From Geosporobacter sp040797825 (GTDB taxonomy: Bacteria > Bacillota > Clostridia > Peptostreptococcales > Thermotaleaceae): 30,154 bases of DNA. Below the pieces are notes generated by a model, which had not been told where the DNA came from, searched no databases, and saw only the letters and a program-made list of their open reading frames with translations. The position numbers and the translations under genes are program-made. Positions 7,829 to 16,417 of this stretch are shown in pieces. Numbering within the stretch: the stretch's first letter is position 1; each line of letters opens with the position of its first letter. The stretch is taken from NCBI GenBank assembly GCA_040797825.1, contig JBFNEZ010000026.1:1-30154 (forward strand), read 5' to 3'.

Positions 7829-8568
7829 TGAAAAGATTTTTGCTGATGATTCAATTTTTAACACGAATCCCTTTAAATATGGAGCTAGAGGTAGATGAAA
7901 GGGATTTTTCTGAGGGTATCATTTATTTCCCCTTGGTAGGCTTGATCATTGGGTTATTTATTGTTGCTGCTTACACTGTTGGATTACATCTAGGGGGCAT
8001 TTTATTAGCAGCTGTAATGGCTGTAACTGTTGAAGTATTTATTAGTGGAGGTTTGCACTTAGATGGACTGGGAGATACCTTTGATGGGGTTTACAGCAAT
8101 AGGCCTAGGGAACAGATTCTTGAGATTATGAAGGATAGTAGGTTAGGAACCAATGCTGCCTTAGCGATTATATTGATACTCATGCTAAAAATTGCTTTGA
8201 TTTCTAGCATGCAATCTCAACATATATATTCGGTTCTCTTACTTATGCCTGTTTTTTCCAGACTCAGTCTCGTGTTTGGGAGTCGATTTTCAAAGTACGC
8301 TAGAAAAAGTGGAATGGGAAATCTGCAAATAGAAAAAACTACAAATCGACATGTTTTCATAACTTGTACGATGGCTTTCATATTTTCTTTTATAAATCCT
8401 TGGACTCTAATCTTCTTACCCATACTGTTTATATTTAGCATCCTATATATTCAGCATATCACTGGTAAAATAGGGGGTATGACAGGAGATACCTTAGGGG
8501 CTCTATGTGAATTATCTGAAATTGTATATTTATCTTATTTTTTAATACTAATTTATTTGGTGCGGTGA
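7828..8568 (+). CDS. cobS: Adenosylcobinamide-GDP ribazoletransferase (cobalamin synthase)
   Basis: CobS joins adenosylcobinamide-GDP to alpha-ribazole phosphate, giving adenosylcobalamin 5'-phosphate at the membrane. The 246-residue protein is strongly hydrophobic with several membrane segments (about 32-70, 110-150 and 175-205). The metal-binding signature GGLHLDGLGDTFDG lies at 74-87, followed by KDSRLGTNAALA. Length is normal. The start overlaps the cobO stop. Downstream, its TGA is closely spaced with the cobC start. Confidence 0.94.
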   Translation: MKRFLLMIQFLTRIPLNMELEVDERDFSEGIIYFPLVGLIIGLFIVAAYTVGLHLGGILLAAVMAVTVEVFISGGLHLDGLGDTFDGVYSNRPREQILEIMKDSRLGTNAALAIILILMLKIALISSMQSQHIYSVLLLMPVFSRLSLVFGSRFSKYARKSGMGNLQIEKTTNRHVFITCTMAFIFSFINPWTLIFLPILFIFSILYIQHITGKIGGMTGDTLGALCELSEIVYLSYFLILIYLVR

Positions 8569-8573
8569 TAAAA

Positions 8574-9161
8574 ATGGAAATTATCTTGGTCAGACATGGT
8601 GAAACAGAACTGAATCACCAAAAAAAATATTGTGGATGGAAGGATCCTTCCCTAACAGAAACAGGTATTTGCCAAGCGGAAATTGTAAGAGACAAGCTAA
8701 AGGCAGAAAATCTCCAAGCTATTTACTGCAGCGATTTAAAAAGAACTTTTGAGACTGCACAGATCATCAACGAGTATCATCAACTTGGCATTGTCCCTAT
8801 GAAGGGACTGAGGGAGATGAATTTTGGATTATTAGATGGATTAAGTTATGCAGAAATTCAAAAAAAATATCCAACAGAAGCTCAATTGTGGGAAAAGGAT
8901 TGGATAGATTTTGTGTTGCCTCAGGGAGAGAGCTTTCGCTCCATGTATGAACGAGTTAATGAAACGGTGAGAGAAATCTATAAGGAATCAAAAAAAGATA
9001 AAATACTTTTTGTATCCCACTCAGGATGCATCAGAGCTATTTTGGCCCATTGGATTGGAGGCACTATGAAAGATTATTGGAAATATAAGATAGAGCATTG
9101 TGGTATCACTAGAATCGAAATAAGTGATGATTATAGCATTTTATCAGCTTTAAATCAGTGA
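8574..9161 (+). CDS. cobC: Alpha-ribazole / adenosylcobalamin 5'-phosphate phosphatase
   Basis: This histidine-phosphatase (phosphoglycerate-mutase fold) protein of 195 residues removes the 5' phosphate from alpha-ribazole phosphate or adenosylcobalamin phosphate, the last pathway step. The catalytic motif VRHGETELN has His8, and a second conserved His lies in VSHSGCIRA. Position after cobS supports CobC rather than a generic phosphatase. I prefer ATG 8574, with GCGGTGAT just upstream; an in-frame GTG at 8565 would overlap the cobS stop and add three residues. No terminator is seen after it, so its message may read into the riboswitch region. Confidence 0.88.
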   Translation: MEIILVRHGETELNHQKKYCGWKDPSLTETGICQAEIVRDKLKAENLQAIYCSDLKRTFETAQIINEYHQLGIVPMKGLREMNFGLLDGLSYAEIQKKYPTEAQLWEKDWIDFVLPQGESFRSMYERVNETVREIYKESKKDKILFVSHSGCIRAILAHWIGGTMKDYWKYKIEHCGITRIEISDDYSILSALNQ

Positions 9162-9187
9162 GATCAGGGAAAATCTTCAGAAATCTA

Positions 9188-9216
9188 TTGAAAAAAAGAA
9201 AGAAATTTGTTAACAT
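9188..9216 (+). promoter_or_regulatory. Candidate promoter of the cbi operon leader
   Basis: TTGAAA (9188-9193), a 17-base spacer and TAACAT (9211-9216) with an extended -10 TG (9208-9209). Initiation near 9223 would place the whole riboswitch in the leader. Inferred from consensus only. Confidence 0.45.
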
Positions 9217-9247
9217 GATATCAAGTGAATACATAAAGATAGGTGTC

Positions 9248-9434
9248 ATTGTACTTAATAGGGAAGCTTGGTGAGAGACCAACACAGCCCCCGCTACTGT
9301 AAGTGAGGATGAACTCGGCAGCATACCACTTGTGTTGACACAGGGAAGGTGTCGAAATTCGAATGAATCACGAGTCAGGAGACCTGCCTACTTTGCTCTG
9401 CTGTATACCTTCGGCGGGAAGGATGAAGTAGAAT
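9248..9434 (+). promoter_or_regulatory. Cobalamin (AdoCbl-class) riboswitch aptamer
   Basis: The conserved core elements appear in order: AATAGGGAA (9258-9266), GGTG...CC, ACAGCCCCCGCTACTGTAA (about 9284-9302), and a complete B12 box GAGTCAGGAGACCTGCCT (9372-9389), which matches the published consensus rAGYCMGgAgaCCkGCCd at all positions. A likely P1 stem pairs 9248-9256 with 9426-9434 (8 of 9 pairs). It fills most of the 350-base gap between cobC and cbiA and ends in a terminator, so high adenosylcobalamin should switch off the downstream genes by premature termination. I could not identify the antiterminator by eye. Confidence 0.96.
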
Positions 9435-9452
9435 ATACGATCAAGTGTGTTC

Positions 9453-9484
9453 ATACCCTAACCGAAAATGGTTAGGGTATTTTT
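9453..9484 (+). terminator. Riboswitch expression-platform terminator
   Basis: ATACCCTAACC (9453-9463) and GGTTAGGGTAT (9470-9480) make a perfect 11-bp stem with loop GAAAAT, followed at once by a T run through 9484. It sits 19 bases beyond the aptamer and 28 bases before the cbiA start codon, as expected for transcriptional control. Confidence 0.92.
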
Positions 9485-9511
9485 CATTCTATGGAGAAGG
9501 GAAGGGAATCG

Positions 9512-10921
9512 ATGAATTATCCCAGATTTGTATTGGCAGGAACCCAAAGCGGCGTTGGAAAAACGACTATTTCTATAGGGATTATGGCAGCATTGAAAAA
9601 GAGGGGTCTACAAATACAGCCCTTTAAAGTAGGACCCGATTATATTGATCCTGCCTTTCATACCTTTGTTACAGGAAATCATTCTAGAAATTTGGATGGG
9701 TGGATGTTGGAATCAAAAGTGATAAGAGAATTATTTTTGAAAAATTCTCGAAAAAAGGATATAGCTGTTATCGAAGGAGTAATGGGCTTGTATGATGGTT
9801 TTGGAATAGAAAAGGACCAAGGAAGCACAGCACATATTTCAAAAATTTTAGATGCTCCCGTTTTTTTGATTGTCAATGGAAATGGCATGTCCGCCAGTGC
9901 CGCTGCTCAAATAATGGGCTATAGGGATTTTGATAAAGAAGTGAATTTGAAAGGCATTATTCTCAATAACCTTTCCGGGCAAAAACACTATGATTTGCTT
10001 AAAGGTGCTATTGAAAAGTATACGGACATTCCTTGTATAGGATACATGCAGTCCAATTCAGCTATTCAGCTAAAAAGTCGGCATTTAGGTCTTATTCCTA
10101 GTGTTGAAGTAGAAGACCTGAAAAAGAAAATTGATAGGATTGCTGAAATGATTGAAGAGACGATTGATATTGATCAAATTATTACAATAGCTGAAAATAC
10201 AAAACCTATTGATGAAACAGCACTTCCTAAAACTAATAAAATAGCAACTCAGGAAGTAAATATAGGTATAGCCTATGATAAGGCTTTTAATTTTTATTAT
10301 CAAGACAATCTGGATCTTTTAGAAGAAATGGGAGCAAGACTTATCTATTTTAGTCCAATAGAAGACAAAAAACTGCCCAAGGATATCCATGGCTTGTATT
10401 TTGGAGGCGGTTTTCCTGAAATGTTCTCAAAGGAACTTGAAGAAAATTGGGAGATGAGAAGTGCCATAAGAAATGCTATAAACAAAGGGATCCCCACCTA
10501 TGCAGAATGTGGAGGACTGATGTATTTAACAGAAGCTATAACAAATCTAGATGGAAATAGACATCAAATGGTAGGCGTATTTCCAACAGAATCAAAAATG
10601 ACTAATCGATTACAGCGCTTTGGATATGTACATGTGAATATTGAGAAACCCTGTGTACTGACGGAACAACCTATAAGTATTCGAGCCCATGAATTCCATC
10701 GTTCTATTACTGAAGAAACTGAGAATTGCAGCTATGGCTATCGTGTAGAAAAGTGGAGCGATGGAGAATGTATAAACACTTGGTTCTGTGGGTTTTTGAA
10801 ACAAAATGTGCTTGCTGGATATGCCCACATTCACTTTTATAACAACAAGGATTTGGCCCTAAATTTTATTGACAACTGTGCGGCTTTTAGGAATAGGAGA
10901 TGTGAAGACCATGAAAAATAA
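9512..10921 (+). CDS. cbiA: Cobyrinate a,c-diamide synthase
   Basis: CbiA uses glutamine and ATP to amidate the a and c side chains of cobyrinic acid. The 469-residue protein has an N-terminal dethiobiotin-synthetase-like domain with P-loop AGTQSGVGKTT (9-19) and FKVGPDYIDPAFH (38-50), and a C-terminal class I glutamine amidotransferase domain with nucleophile Cys333 in AECGGLMYLT and a late His in GYAHIHFYNN. I chose ATG 9512 because GGGAAGGGA lies just before it; an in-frame ATG at 9491 would place the ribosome site inside the gene and directly touch the terminator. It is the first gene after the riboswitch. Its 3' end overlaps cbiP by 11 bases. Confidence 0.95.
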   Translation: MNYPRFVLAGTQSGVGKTTISIGIMAALKKRGLQIQPFKVGPDYIDPAFHTFVTGNHSRNLDGWMLESKVIRELFLKNSRKKDIAVIEGVMGLYDGFGIEKDQGSTAHISKILDAPVFLIVNGNGMSASAAAQIMGYRDFDKEVNLKGIILNNLSGQKHYDLLKGAIEKYTDIPCIGYMQSNSAIQLKSRHLGLIPSVEVEDLKKKIDRIAEMIEETIDIDQIITIAENTKPIDETALPKTNKIATQEVNIGIAYDKAFNFYYQDNLDLLEEMGARLIYFSPIEDKKLPKDIHGLYFGGGFPEMFSKELEENWEMRSAIRNAINKGIPTYAECGGLMYLTEAITNLDGNRHQMVGVFPTESKMTNRLQRFGYVHVNIEKPCVLTEQPISIRAHEFHRSITEETENCSYGYRVEKWSDGECINTWFCGFLKQNVLAGYAHIHFYNNKDLALNFIDNCAAFRNRRCEDHEK

Positions 10922-12437
10922 AGGATTAATGTTTCAAGGAACGGGTTCATCCGTAGGAAAAAGTCTAATTACAGCAGCGTTTTGTCGTATATTTCAGCAG
11001 GAGGGTTATCAAGTAGCTCCCTTTAAATCTCAAAATATGGCCTTAAATTCCTACATTACCAAAGAAGGCTTGGAAATGGGACGGGCCCAAGTAGTTCAGG
11101 CAGAAGCAGCAGGAATAGAGCCTGATGTAAAAATGAATCCCATATTGTTAAAGCCAACGAGTGATCGAAAGTGTCAAGTGATTCTAAAAGGCAAAGTATT
11201 TAAGAATATGACTGCTGTTGAGTACCATGAGTTTAAATCTGAACTAGCTCAAATGGTTAAGGAAACCTATAAAGACTTAGAAAAAGAAAATGATATTATC
11301 CTATTAGAGGGAGCGGGAAGCCCTGCAGAGATCAACCTTCGAGAAAATGATTTGGTAAATATGGGTATGGCTGAAATGGCTGATGCTTCAGTAATTTTGA
11401 TAGGAGATATCGATCGAGGCGGCGTTTTTGCATCCTTAGCTGGTACCATGCTTTTACTTACTGAAGAGGAACGAAAACGAGTAAAAGGTGTTATTATTAA
11501 CAAATTTCGCGGGGATGTTGAGATATTAAAGCCTGGGATACGCATGCTAGAGGAGATTATTAAGGTTCCTGTATTAGGTGTAATTCCTTACTATGATGTT
11601 CAGATAGAAGATGAAGATAGCCTGGCAGAGCGATTTAACAGCAAAAAAAGCAGGGTAGGTCAAATCATAGTAGAAGTGTTATATTTACCCCACGTATCCA
11701 ACTTTACGGATTTTAATGTTTTTGAGACCCAAGAGGATGTAGTTCTGAGATATGTTATGAGGGGAGAGAGTATTGGAGAACCGGATATTTTAATCATACC
11801 GGGATCGAAAAATACTATTGAGGATTTGGCCTATTTAAAGGAAACTGGCCTTGAAGAGCAGATTTTAAAACTCCATCGAACAGGAAAACTGATTGTTGGC
11901 ATTTGTGGAGGCTATCAAATGCTAGGAAAAAGACTTCATGATCCCCACGGGACAGAGAGTGCTATCGAAGAAATGAATGGTCTGGGTCTCTTGGATGTGG
12001 AAACAGTTTTTGAATTAGAAAAAACCACTACTCAAGTGGAAGCCAACATTGTTTGTACTGCAAAGGGTGTATTGGAAGGAACCAAAGATATGGTAGTAAA
12101 GGGTTATGAAATACATATGGGAAAAACCATGCTAGGTAGTGAAGGCATTGTAATGAATCACATTACAAACAGACTGGGAGAGAAGGTTTTGCTTGAAGAT
12201 GGATGTGTTAATCCAGAAGGAAATGTGATGGGGACATATGTTCATGGTATTTTTGATAATATTCCCTTTACCCGTAGGATACTAAATAACATTCGAAAAG
12301 CTAAAGGTTTAGAGGAAAAGAATAGCAGCATAGAGAGCTTTGAGGCCTTTAAAGAAGCTGAATATAATAAATTGGCGACCATAGTAAGAAAAAATATAGA
12401 TATGGAAAAAGTATTTTCCATATTAAACGAGGAATAA
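10911..12437 (+). CDS. cbiP: Cobyric acid synthase (adenosylcobyrate synthase)
   Basis: CbiP (CobQ) amidates the b, d, e and g carboxylates of adenosylcobyrinate a,c-diamide using glutamine and ATP, giving adenosylcobyric acid. The 508-residue protein begins with MFQGTGSSVGKS (7-18), followed by FKSQNMALNSYIT, and has a glutaminase domain with Cys332 in VGICGGYQMLG and a late His in GTYVHGIFDN. Length is typical. The chosen ATG has AGGAGA about ten bases upstream; a longer in-frame reading from 10869 lacks such a site and would overlap cbiA by 53 bases. CbiA and CbiP are paralogous amidases with different side-chain specificity. Confidence 0.96.
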   Translation: MKNKGLMFQGTGSSVGKSLITAAFCRIFQQEGYQVAPFKSQNMALNSYITKEGLEMGRAQVVQAEAAGIEPDVKMNPILLKPTSDRKCQVILKGKVFKNMTAVEYHEFKSELAQMVKETYKDLEKENDIILLEGAGSPAEINLRENDLVNMGMAEMADASVILIGDIDRGGVFASLAGTMLLLTEEERKRVKGVIINKFRGDVEILKPGIRMLEEIIKVPVLGVIPYYDVQIEDEDSLAERFNSKKSRVGQIIVEVLYLPHVSNFTDFNVFETQEDVVLRYVMRGESIGEPDILIIPGSKNTIEDLAYLKETGLEEQILKLHRTGKLIVGICGGYQMLGKRLHDPHGTESAIEEMNGLGLLDVETVFELEKTTTQVEANIVCTAKGVLEGTKDMVVKGYEIHMGKTMLGSEGIVMNHITNRLGEKVLLEDGCVNPEGNVMGTYVHGIFDNIPFTRRILNNIRKAKGLEEKNSSIESFEAFKEAEYNKLATIVRKNIDMEKVFSILNEE

Positions 12438-12442
12438 AAATC

Positions 12443-13390
12443 ATGCAAATCCTTATTGGATACTTATCAGATTTGATATTTGGAGATCCCTATTGGATTC
12501 CCCATCCAATACGATTTATTGGAGCAGGCATTAGCAAAACAGAAGCTGTACTGCGAAGATTTTTTAAAGGTCAAGTTAGAGAAAAAATTGGTGGGGCAAT
12601 ATTGACCATAGTTATTGTAGTAGGATCCTATTTCATACCTTTTTTTCTTCTAAGAGGCACTGATAAAATCCATCCCTATCTTTCAATGATAGTAGAAACC
12701 TTTTTAATATTTCAAATTCTTGCAACGAAGAGTTTGGATGTGGAAAGCAGAAAAGTATATACTCAGCTAAAAAACAATGATATTTTTGAAGCAAGAAAAT
12801 TTTTATCTTATATCGTAGGCAGAGACACTACAGAATTAAATGAAAAGGAGATTGCTCGAGGTGCCATAGAGACAGTTGCTGAAAATATATCCGATGGCAT
12901 AATTGGCCCTCTATTTTATATTTTTATTGGAGGGGCTCCCCTTGGTATGGCCTATAAAGCTATTAACACATTAGACTCTATGGTGGGCTATAAAAATGAA
13001 AAATACCTTTATTTTGGTAGAGCTTCAGCCAAACTTGATGATTTAATGAATCTGCTGCCTGCAAGACTTACGGCTGTGTTTATTATAATAGCTGCAGCCA
13101 TTTTAAGATATGATTGGCGTAATAGCTTCAAGATTTTAAAGAGAGATAGGCGCAATCACAAGAGTCCAAATAGCGGTTATCCAGAAGCAGCAGTAGCAGG
13201 AGCTCTCAATATACAAATCGGAGGAACCAATTCCTATTTTGGACAATTAATGGATAAACCAACTATAGGAGACAAGAGAAAAGAATTAGAAAAAGAAGAT
13301 ATTCTGCGGACAATTCAGATCATGTATACTTCATCAGCTGTGGGCCTGTTATTTTTTTTAATTATCCGTTTCGCAGTACAAATCTATTAG
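12443..13390 (+). CDS. cbiB: Adenosylcobinamide-phosphate synthase
   Basis: CbiB condenses adenosylcobyric acid with (R)-1-amino-2-propanol phosphate. The 315-residue membrane protein has hydrophobic segments near residues 54-75, 80-96, 150-172, 205-226 and 293-312. Family landmarks are LSDLIFGDPYWIPHPIRFIG near the start, the central GAIETVAENISDGIIGPLFY, and the late SGYPEAAVAGALNIQIGG. GAGGA precedes the ATG and the cbiP stop is five bases upstream. It is followed by cobD and pduX, which together make its aminopropanol phosphate substrate, a tight functional triplet. Confidence 0.96.
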   Translation: MQILIGYLSDLIFGDPYWIPHPIRFIGAGISKTEAVLRRFFKGQVREKIGGAILTIVIVVGSYFIPFFLLRGTDKIHPYLSMIVETFLIFQILATKSLDVESRKVYTQLKNNDIFEARKFLSYIVGRDTTELNEKEIARGAIETVAENISDGIIGPLFYIFIGGAPLGMAYKAINTLDSMVGYKNEKYLYFGRASAKLDDLMNLLPARLTAVFIIIAAAILRYDWRNSFKILKRDRRNHKSPNSGYPEAAVAGALNIQIGGTNSYFGQLMDKPTIGDKRKELEKEDILRTIQIMYTSSAVGLLFFLIIRFAVQIY

Positions 13391-13400
13391 GAGGCACATT

Positions 13401-14483
13401 ATGAAGGCAGCAAAGCATGGCGGCAACATCTATGAGATTGCCCTAGAAAAAGGTATCCCAAAAGAAGTGATATTAGACTTTAGTGCCAATATCAATCCCT
13501 TTGGTATACCACAATCCTTAAAGGAAGCATTAATAAATAACTTGCATATTATAGAAAATTATCCAGACCCAGATTATAGGGCACTGACAGAAGCGATTGC
13601 ATCCTATCATGATATTGAAACAGAATGTATTTCAGTGGGGAATGGTGCCACTGAACTGATTTTTTCCTTAGTTTCCTGTCTTCAATCAAAAAACAGTTTG
13701 ATACTAGCCCCAACTTTTTCAGAATATGAGCGGGCATTGAATAGGGCAGGTAGTGATGTTCATTATTACTATTTAAAGGAAGAAAATGAATTTAAAATTG
13801 ACGAAGGTTTTAAGAATGCTCTAAATCCTTCGATCGATTTACTCATTATATGTAATCCTAACAATCCCACAGGGCAATTTCTCCAGAAGAAGGAGATGTT
13901 AGAGATATTGCTTCATTGTAGAGAACATGGTATCCGTCTTATTGTAGATGAAGCTTTTGTTGATTTTGTTGAAGATGGAGAAGAGGAAACCATGATTTCC
14001 AACATCCAAGATTATAAAAACCTCTACATTATACGAGCGTTGACAAAATTTTATGCCATACCAGGACTACGGTTAGGCTATGCCATTACTTCCAATCAGC
14101 ATATACTTAAAAAAATCCATGATAATCGGGAGCCTTGGACTATCAATAGTTTTGCCGCTCTAGCTGGAGAAATAGTATTGAAAGACAGAGATTATATAGA
14201 AAAAACAAAAAAATGGCTAAGTCTGGAAAAAGAAATTTTTTTAAAATCATTAGAGAAGATCGAAGCTATTAAAGTATTCAGACCTACTGCCAACTATATC
14301 TTTTTTCGCTATAAAAAAGGAGATAGATGTCTAAAGGAATCTCTACTCGCCAAGGATATATTGATTCGCAGCTGCAGCAATTATAAAAATTTAGATGAAC
14401 ATTATTATCGCGTGGCTATCAAAGATAGGCTCTCCAATGAAAAATTAGTGCAAGCTTTAAAAGAGGTAATATATGAGAGTTAG
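13401..14483 (+). CDS. cobD: L-threonine-O-3-phosphate decarboxylase
   Basis: This 360-residue PLP enzyme of aminotransferase fold type I converts L-threonine phosphate into (R)-1-amino-2-propanol phosphate for CbiB. It opens with HGGNIYE and LDFSANINPFG, which distinguish CobD from histidinol-phosphate aminotransferase. NPNNPTG (152-158), VDEAFVDF (182-189) and the PLP-binding Lys216 in RALTKFYAIPGLRLGY are visible; Lys216 has the same number as in the Salmonella enzyme. AGGAGG precedes the ATG. The gene overlaps pduX by 11 bases. Histidinol-phosphate aminotransferase is the main alternative, but context makes CobD far more likely. Confidence 0.93.
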   Translation: MKAAKHGGNIYEIALEKGIPKEVILDFSANINPFGIPQSLKEALINNLHIIENYPDPDYRALTEAIASYHDIETECISVGNGATELIFSLVSCLQSKNSLILAPTFSEYERALNRAGSDVHYYYLKEENEFKIDEGFKNALNPSIDLLIICNPNNPTGQFLQKKEMLEILLHCREHGIRLIVDEAFVDFVEDGEEETMISNIQDYKNLYIIRALTKFYAIPGLRLGYAITSNQHILKKIHDNREPWTINSFAALAGEIVLKDRDYIEKTKKWLSLEKEIFLKSLEKIEAIKVFRPTANYIFFRYKKGDRCLKESLLAKDILIRSCSNYKNLDEHYYRVAIKDRLSNEKLVQALKEVIYES

Positions 14484-15357
14484 AGCAATTTGTCCTGCTT
14501 CCTGTGGTGAGCTGCTCCAAGGAAGGATAGGAGAAAGTGAAAAATTAATTTCATACCCCATTGATTTATATGCTACTGCAACTCTATGGGAATCTAAAAC
14601 TCCTACTGCTTCTTCATCACGAAAAAAAGCTGTGTTGGCAATGCATAAAACTATTGCCTATTATGGAGAACCCCTTAAGATTGGAGAAAATCTTTCTTTA
14701 GAGATAGAATCCTCCATCCCTATTGCCAAAGGCATGGCCAGTAGTACCGCAGACATTGCAGCTACCATTGTGGCCACAGCAAAGCTATTAGGCAAAAATA
14801 TTGAAGGCGATGAGTTAGGAAAACTATGTGTCCAAATAGAACCTACGGATAGTACTATTTTTCCAGCCCTTACACTTTTTGATCATTTAAAGGGGATTCG
14901 TATCGAAAGCTTTGATTGGATTCCCCGGATAAATGTCCTTGTTTTAGAATCAGATCAGCTTTTAGATACGCAAGATTTTCGAAAAAATGATTATTACAAA
15001 GAGAGACTGGAAAATCAAAGCAAGATTGAAGAGGCTTATTCCATATTTAAAAAGGCCTGTGATACACAAAATGTGCTTGAATTAGGGAAAGCCGCTATCC
15101 TTAGTGCACTAACCAACCAGAATATTTTGCCTAAGGAAAAATTGGAGGATATTATCCAAATAGCCTTGGATGAAGGATGCTGCGGTGTTAACGTTGCCCA
15201 CAGCGGTACAGTTCTTGGCATTTTATTTGATAAGACAAAGGTAGATGAAGAGATCTTAAGACGAAAGCTATTAGAAAAAGGAGTATATAAAAGGTATCCC
15301 CGTGATTATGTAACACAAATTGTAGCTGGTGGTGTAAAAATAATTGAAAATGACTAG
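14473..15357 (+). CDS. pduX: L-threonine kinase (GHMP family)
   Basis: PduX phosphorylates free L-threonine with ATP, supplying threonine phosphate to CobD. The 294-residue protein shows the GHMP-kinase layout: an N-terminal ASCGELLQG substrate segment (9-17), the ATP loop IPIAKGMASSTADIA (82-96), and a C-terminal GVNVAHSGTVLGILFD motif. GAGGTAAT lies just before the ATG, which overlaps the 3' end of cobD by 11 bases. The name comes from the Salmonella pdu operon, but no propanediol-utilisation gene is present here, so the role is cobalamin synthesis. Confusion with homoserine or mevalonate-type kinases is unlikely given the neighbours. Confidence 0.9.
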   Translation: MRVRAICPASCGELLQGRIGESEKLISYPIDLYATATLWESKTPTASSSRKKAVLAMHKTIAYYGEPLKIGENLSLEIESSIPIAKGMASSTADIAATIVATAKLLGKNIEGDELGKLCVQIEPTDSTIFPALTLFDHLKGIRIESFDWIPRINVLVLESDQLLDTQDFRKNDYYKERLENQSKIEEAYSIFKKACDTQNVLELGKAAILSALTNQNILPKEKLEDIIQIALDEGCCGVNVAHSGTVLGILFDKTKVDEEILRRKLLEKGVYKRYPRDYVTQIVAGGVKIIEND

Positions 15358-15369
15358 GAGGCTAAGATT

Positions 15370-15741
15370 ATGAAAAAAGCATTACTTGTATTGGGACATG
15401 GAAGTCAAGCAAAGGAAGCAGATGATATATTTTTTAATATTGTAGAACAGGTAAAAAAAATTAGTGAGTTTGATCTTATAGGAATGGGTTCATTACAGAT
15501 TTCAAAGCCTACCTTTGAAGAGGGGGTTGAAGATCTAGTAGCCCGTGGTGCTGAAAAAATTATCATTGTACCTATGTTCATATTCTATGGAAATCATGTG
15601 AAGTATGATATTCCTGAAGAATTAGCAAAAATGAAAGAGAAGTATCCCACTGTTGAATTTACCATGGGGAGACATATTGGTGCCGATCCTCGACTTGCAG
15701 ATATCATTGAGGAAAGGGCAAAGGAGGCGGTGGAAGTATAA
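15370..15741 (+). CDS. cbiX: Sirohydrochlorin cobaltochelatase, short CbiX form
   Basis: CbiX inserts Co(II) into sirohydrochlorin, the committed step to the anaerobic corrin pathway. At 123 residues this is the short single-domain form, expected to work as a homodimer. The two metal-handling histidines are visible: His10 in LVLGHGS and His76 in YGNHVKYDIPEEL. TAGGAGG lies upstream of the ATG. The stop overlaps the start of cbiC by one base. A ferrochelatase activity for sirohaem (SirB-like) cannot be excluded from sequence alone, but the location in the cbi operon favours cobalt. Confidence 0.92.
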   Translation: MKKALLVLGHGSQAKEADDIFFNIVEQVKKISEFDLIGMGSLQISKPTFEEGVEDLVARGAEKIIIVPMFIFYGNHVKYDIPEELAKMKEKYPTVEFTMGRHIGADPRLADIIEERAKEAVEV

Positions 15742-16361
15742 TGAGTGATTATATAAAGGTTCCCCATTTGATTGAAGAAAAAAGTTTTGAAATCATCACA
15801 GAAGAGCTAGGTGATAAAACTTTTCCTGAAGGGGAAGGAAAAATTATAAAAAGAATTATTCATACTACTGCTGATTTTCAATATGCAGATATTACAATTA
15901 TCTCTCCCACCGCCATTGAAAGTGCTAAAAAAGCTATGAAGGATGGCGCAAATATTGTAACCGATACACAAATGGCCAGAGCTGGTATTAACAAGGGGAA
16001 GTTGGGAAGCTATGGTGGAGAGGTTCATTGCTTTATCAGTGATGAGGATGTGGCACAGAAGGCAAAATCCCTAGGAATTACAAGGGCTATGGTGTCCATG
16101 GAAAAAGCATTGGAAGATAAGAATAATAGAATCTTTGTTATTGGCAATGCTCCCACTGCACTATTTGAGCTAAAACGATTTATTGAAGAAGAAAAAATTA
16201 AGCCAGATTTGGTAGTAGGTGTTCCCGTTGGCTTTGTTGGAGCAGCCGAATCAAAGGAGGCCTTTGAAGCTTTGAATGTGCCCTATATTATCACCCGTGG
16301 AAGGAAGGGCGGAAGCACCGTTGGTGCAGCCATTATTAATGCCATATTATATATGCTCTAA
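15741..16361 (+). CDS. cbiC: Cobalt-precorrin-8 methylmutase
   Basis: CbiC moves the methyl group from C11 to C12 of cobalt-precorrin-8, yielding cobyrinic acid. The 206-residue protein carries RIIHTTADFQYAD with the catalytic His41, a downstream TDTQMARAGI, and the C-terminal GVPVGFVGAAESKEA and TRGRKGGSTVGAAIINA segments typical of CobH/CbiC. Length is normal. The ATG overlaps the cbiX stop (TAATG). After the stop there is a 56-base gap with no gene before cbiD. Confidence 0.96.
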   Translation: MSDYIKVPHLIEEKSFEIITEELGDKTFPEGEGKIIKRIIHTTADFQYADITIISPTAIESAKKAMKDGANIVTDTQMARAGINKGKLGSYGGEVHCFISDEDVAQKAKSLGITRAMVSMEKALEDKNNRIFVIGNAPTALFELKRFIEEEKIKPDLVVGVPVGFVGAAESKEAFEALNVPYIITRGRKGGSTVGAAIINAILYML

Positions 16362-16417
16362 TGATGATGTAATTATTTGGTGTACGAAATCCTATAGACG
16401 ACAAAGAAGGTATAAGT

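Noticed and set aside
9445..9627. A 60-codon plus-strand reading frame starting just before the riboswitch terminator
   Set aside because: It runs through the terminator hairpin and then lies out of frame inside cbiA; it has no ribosome site and no family resemblance.
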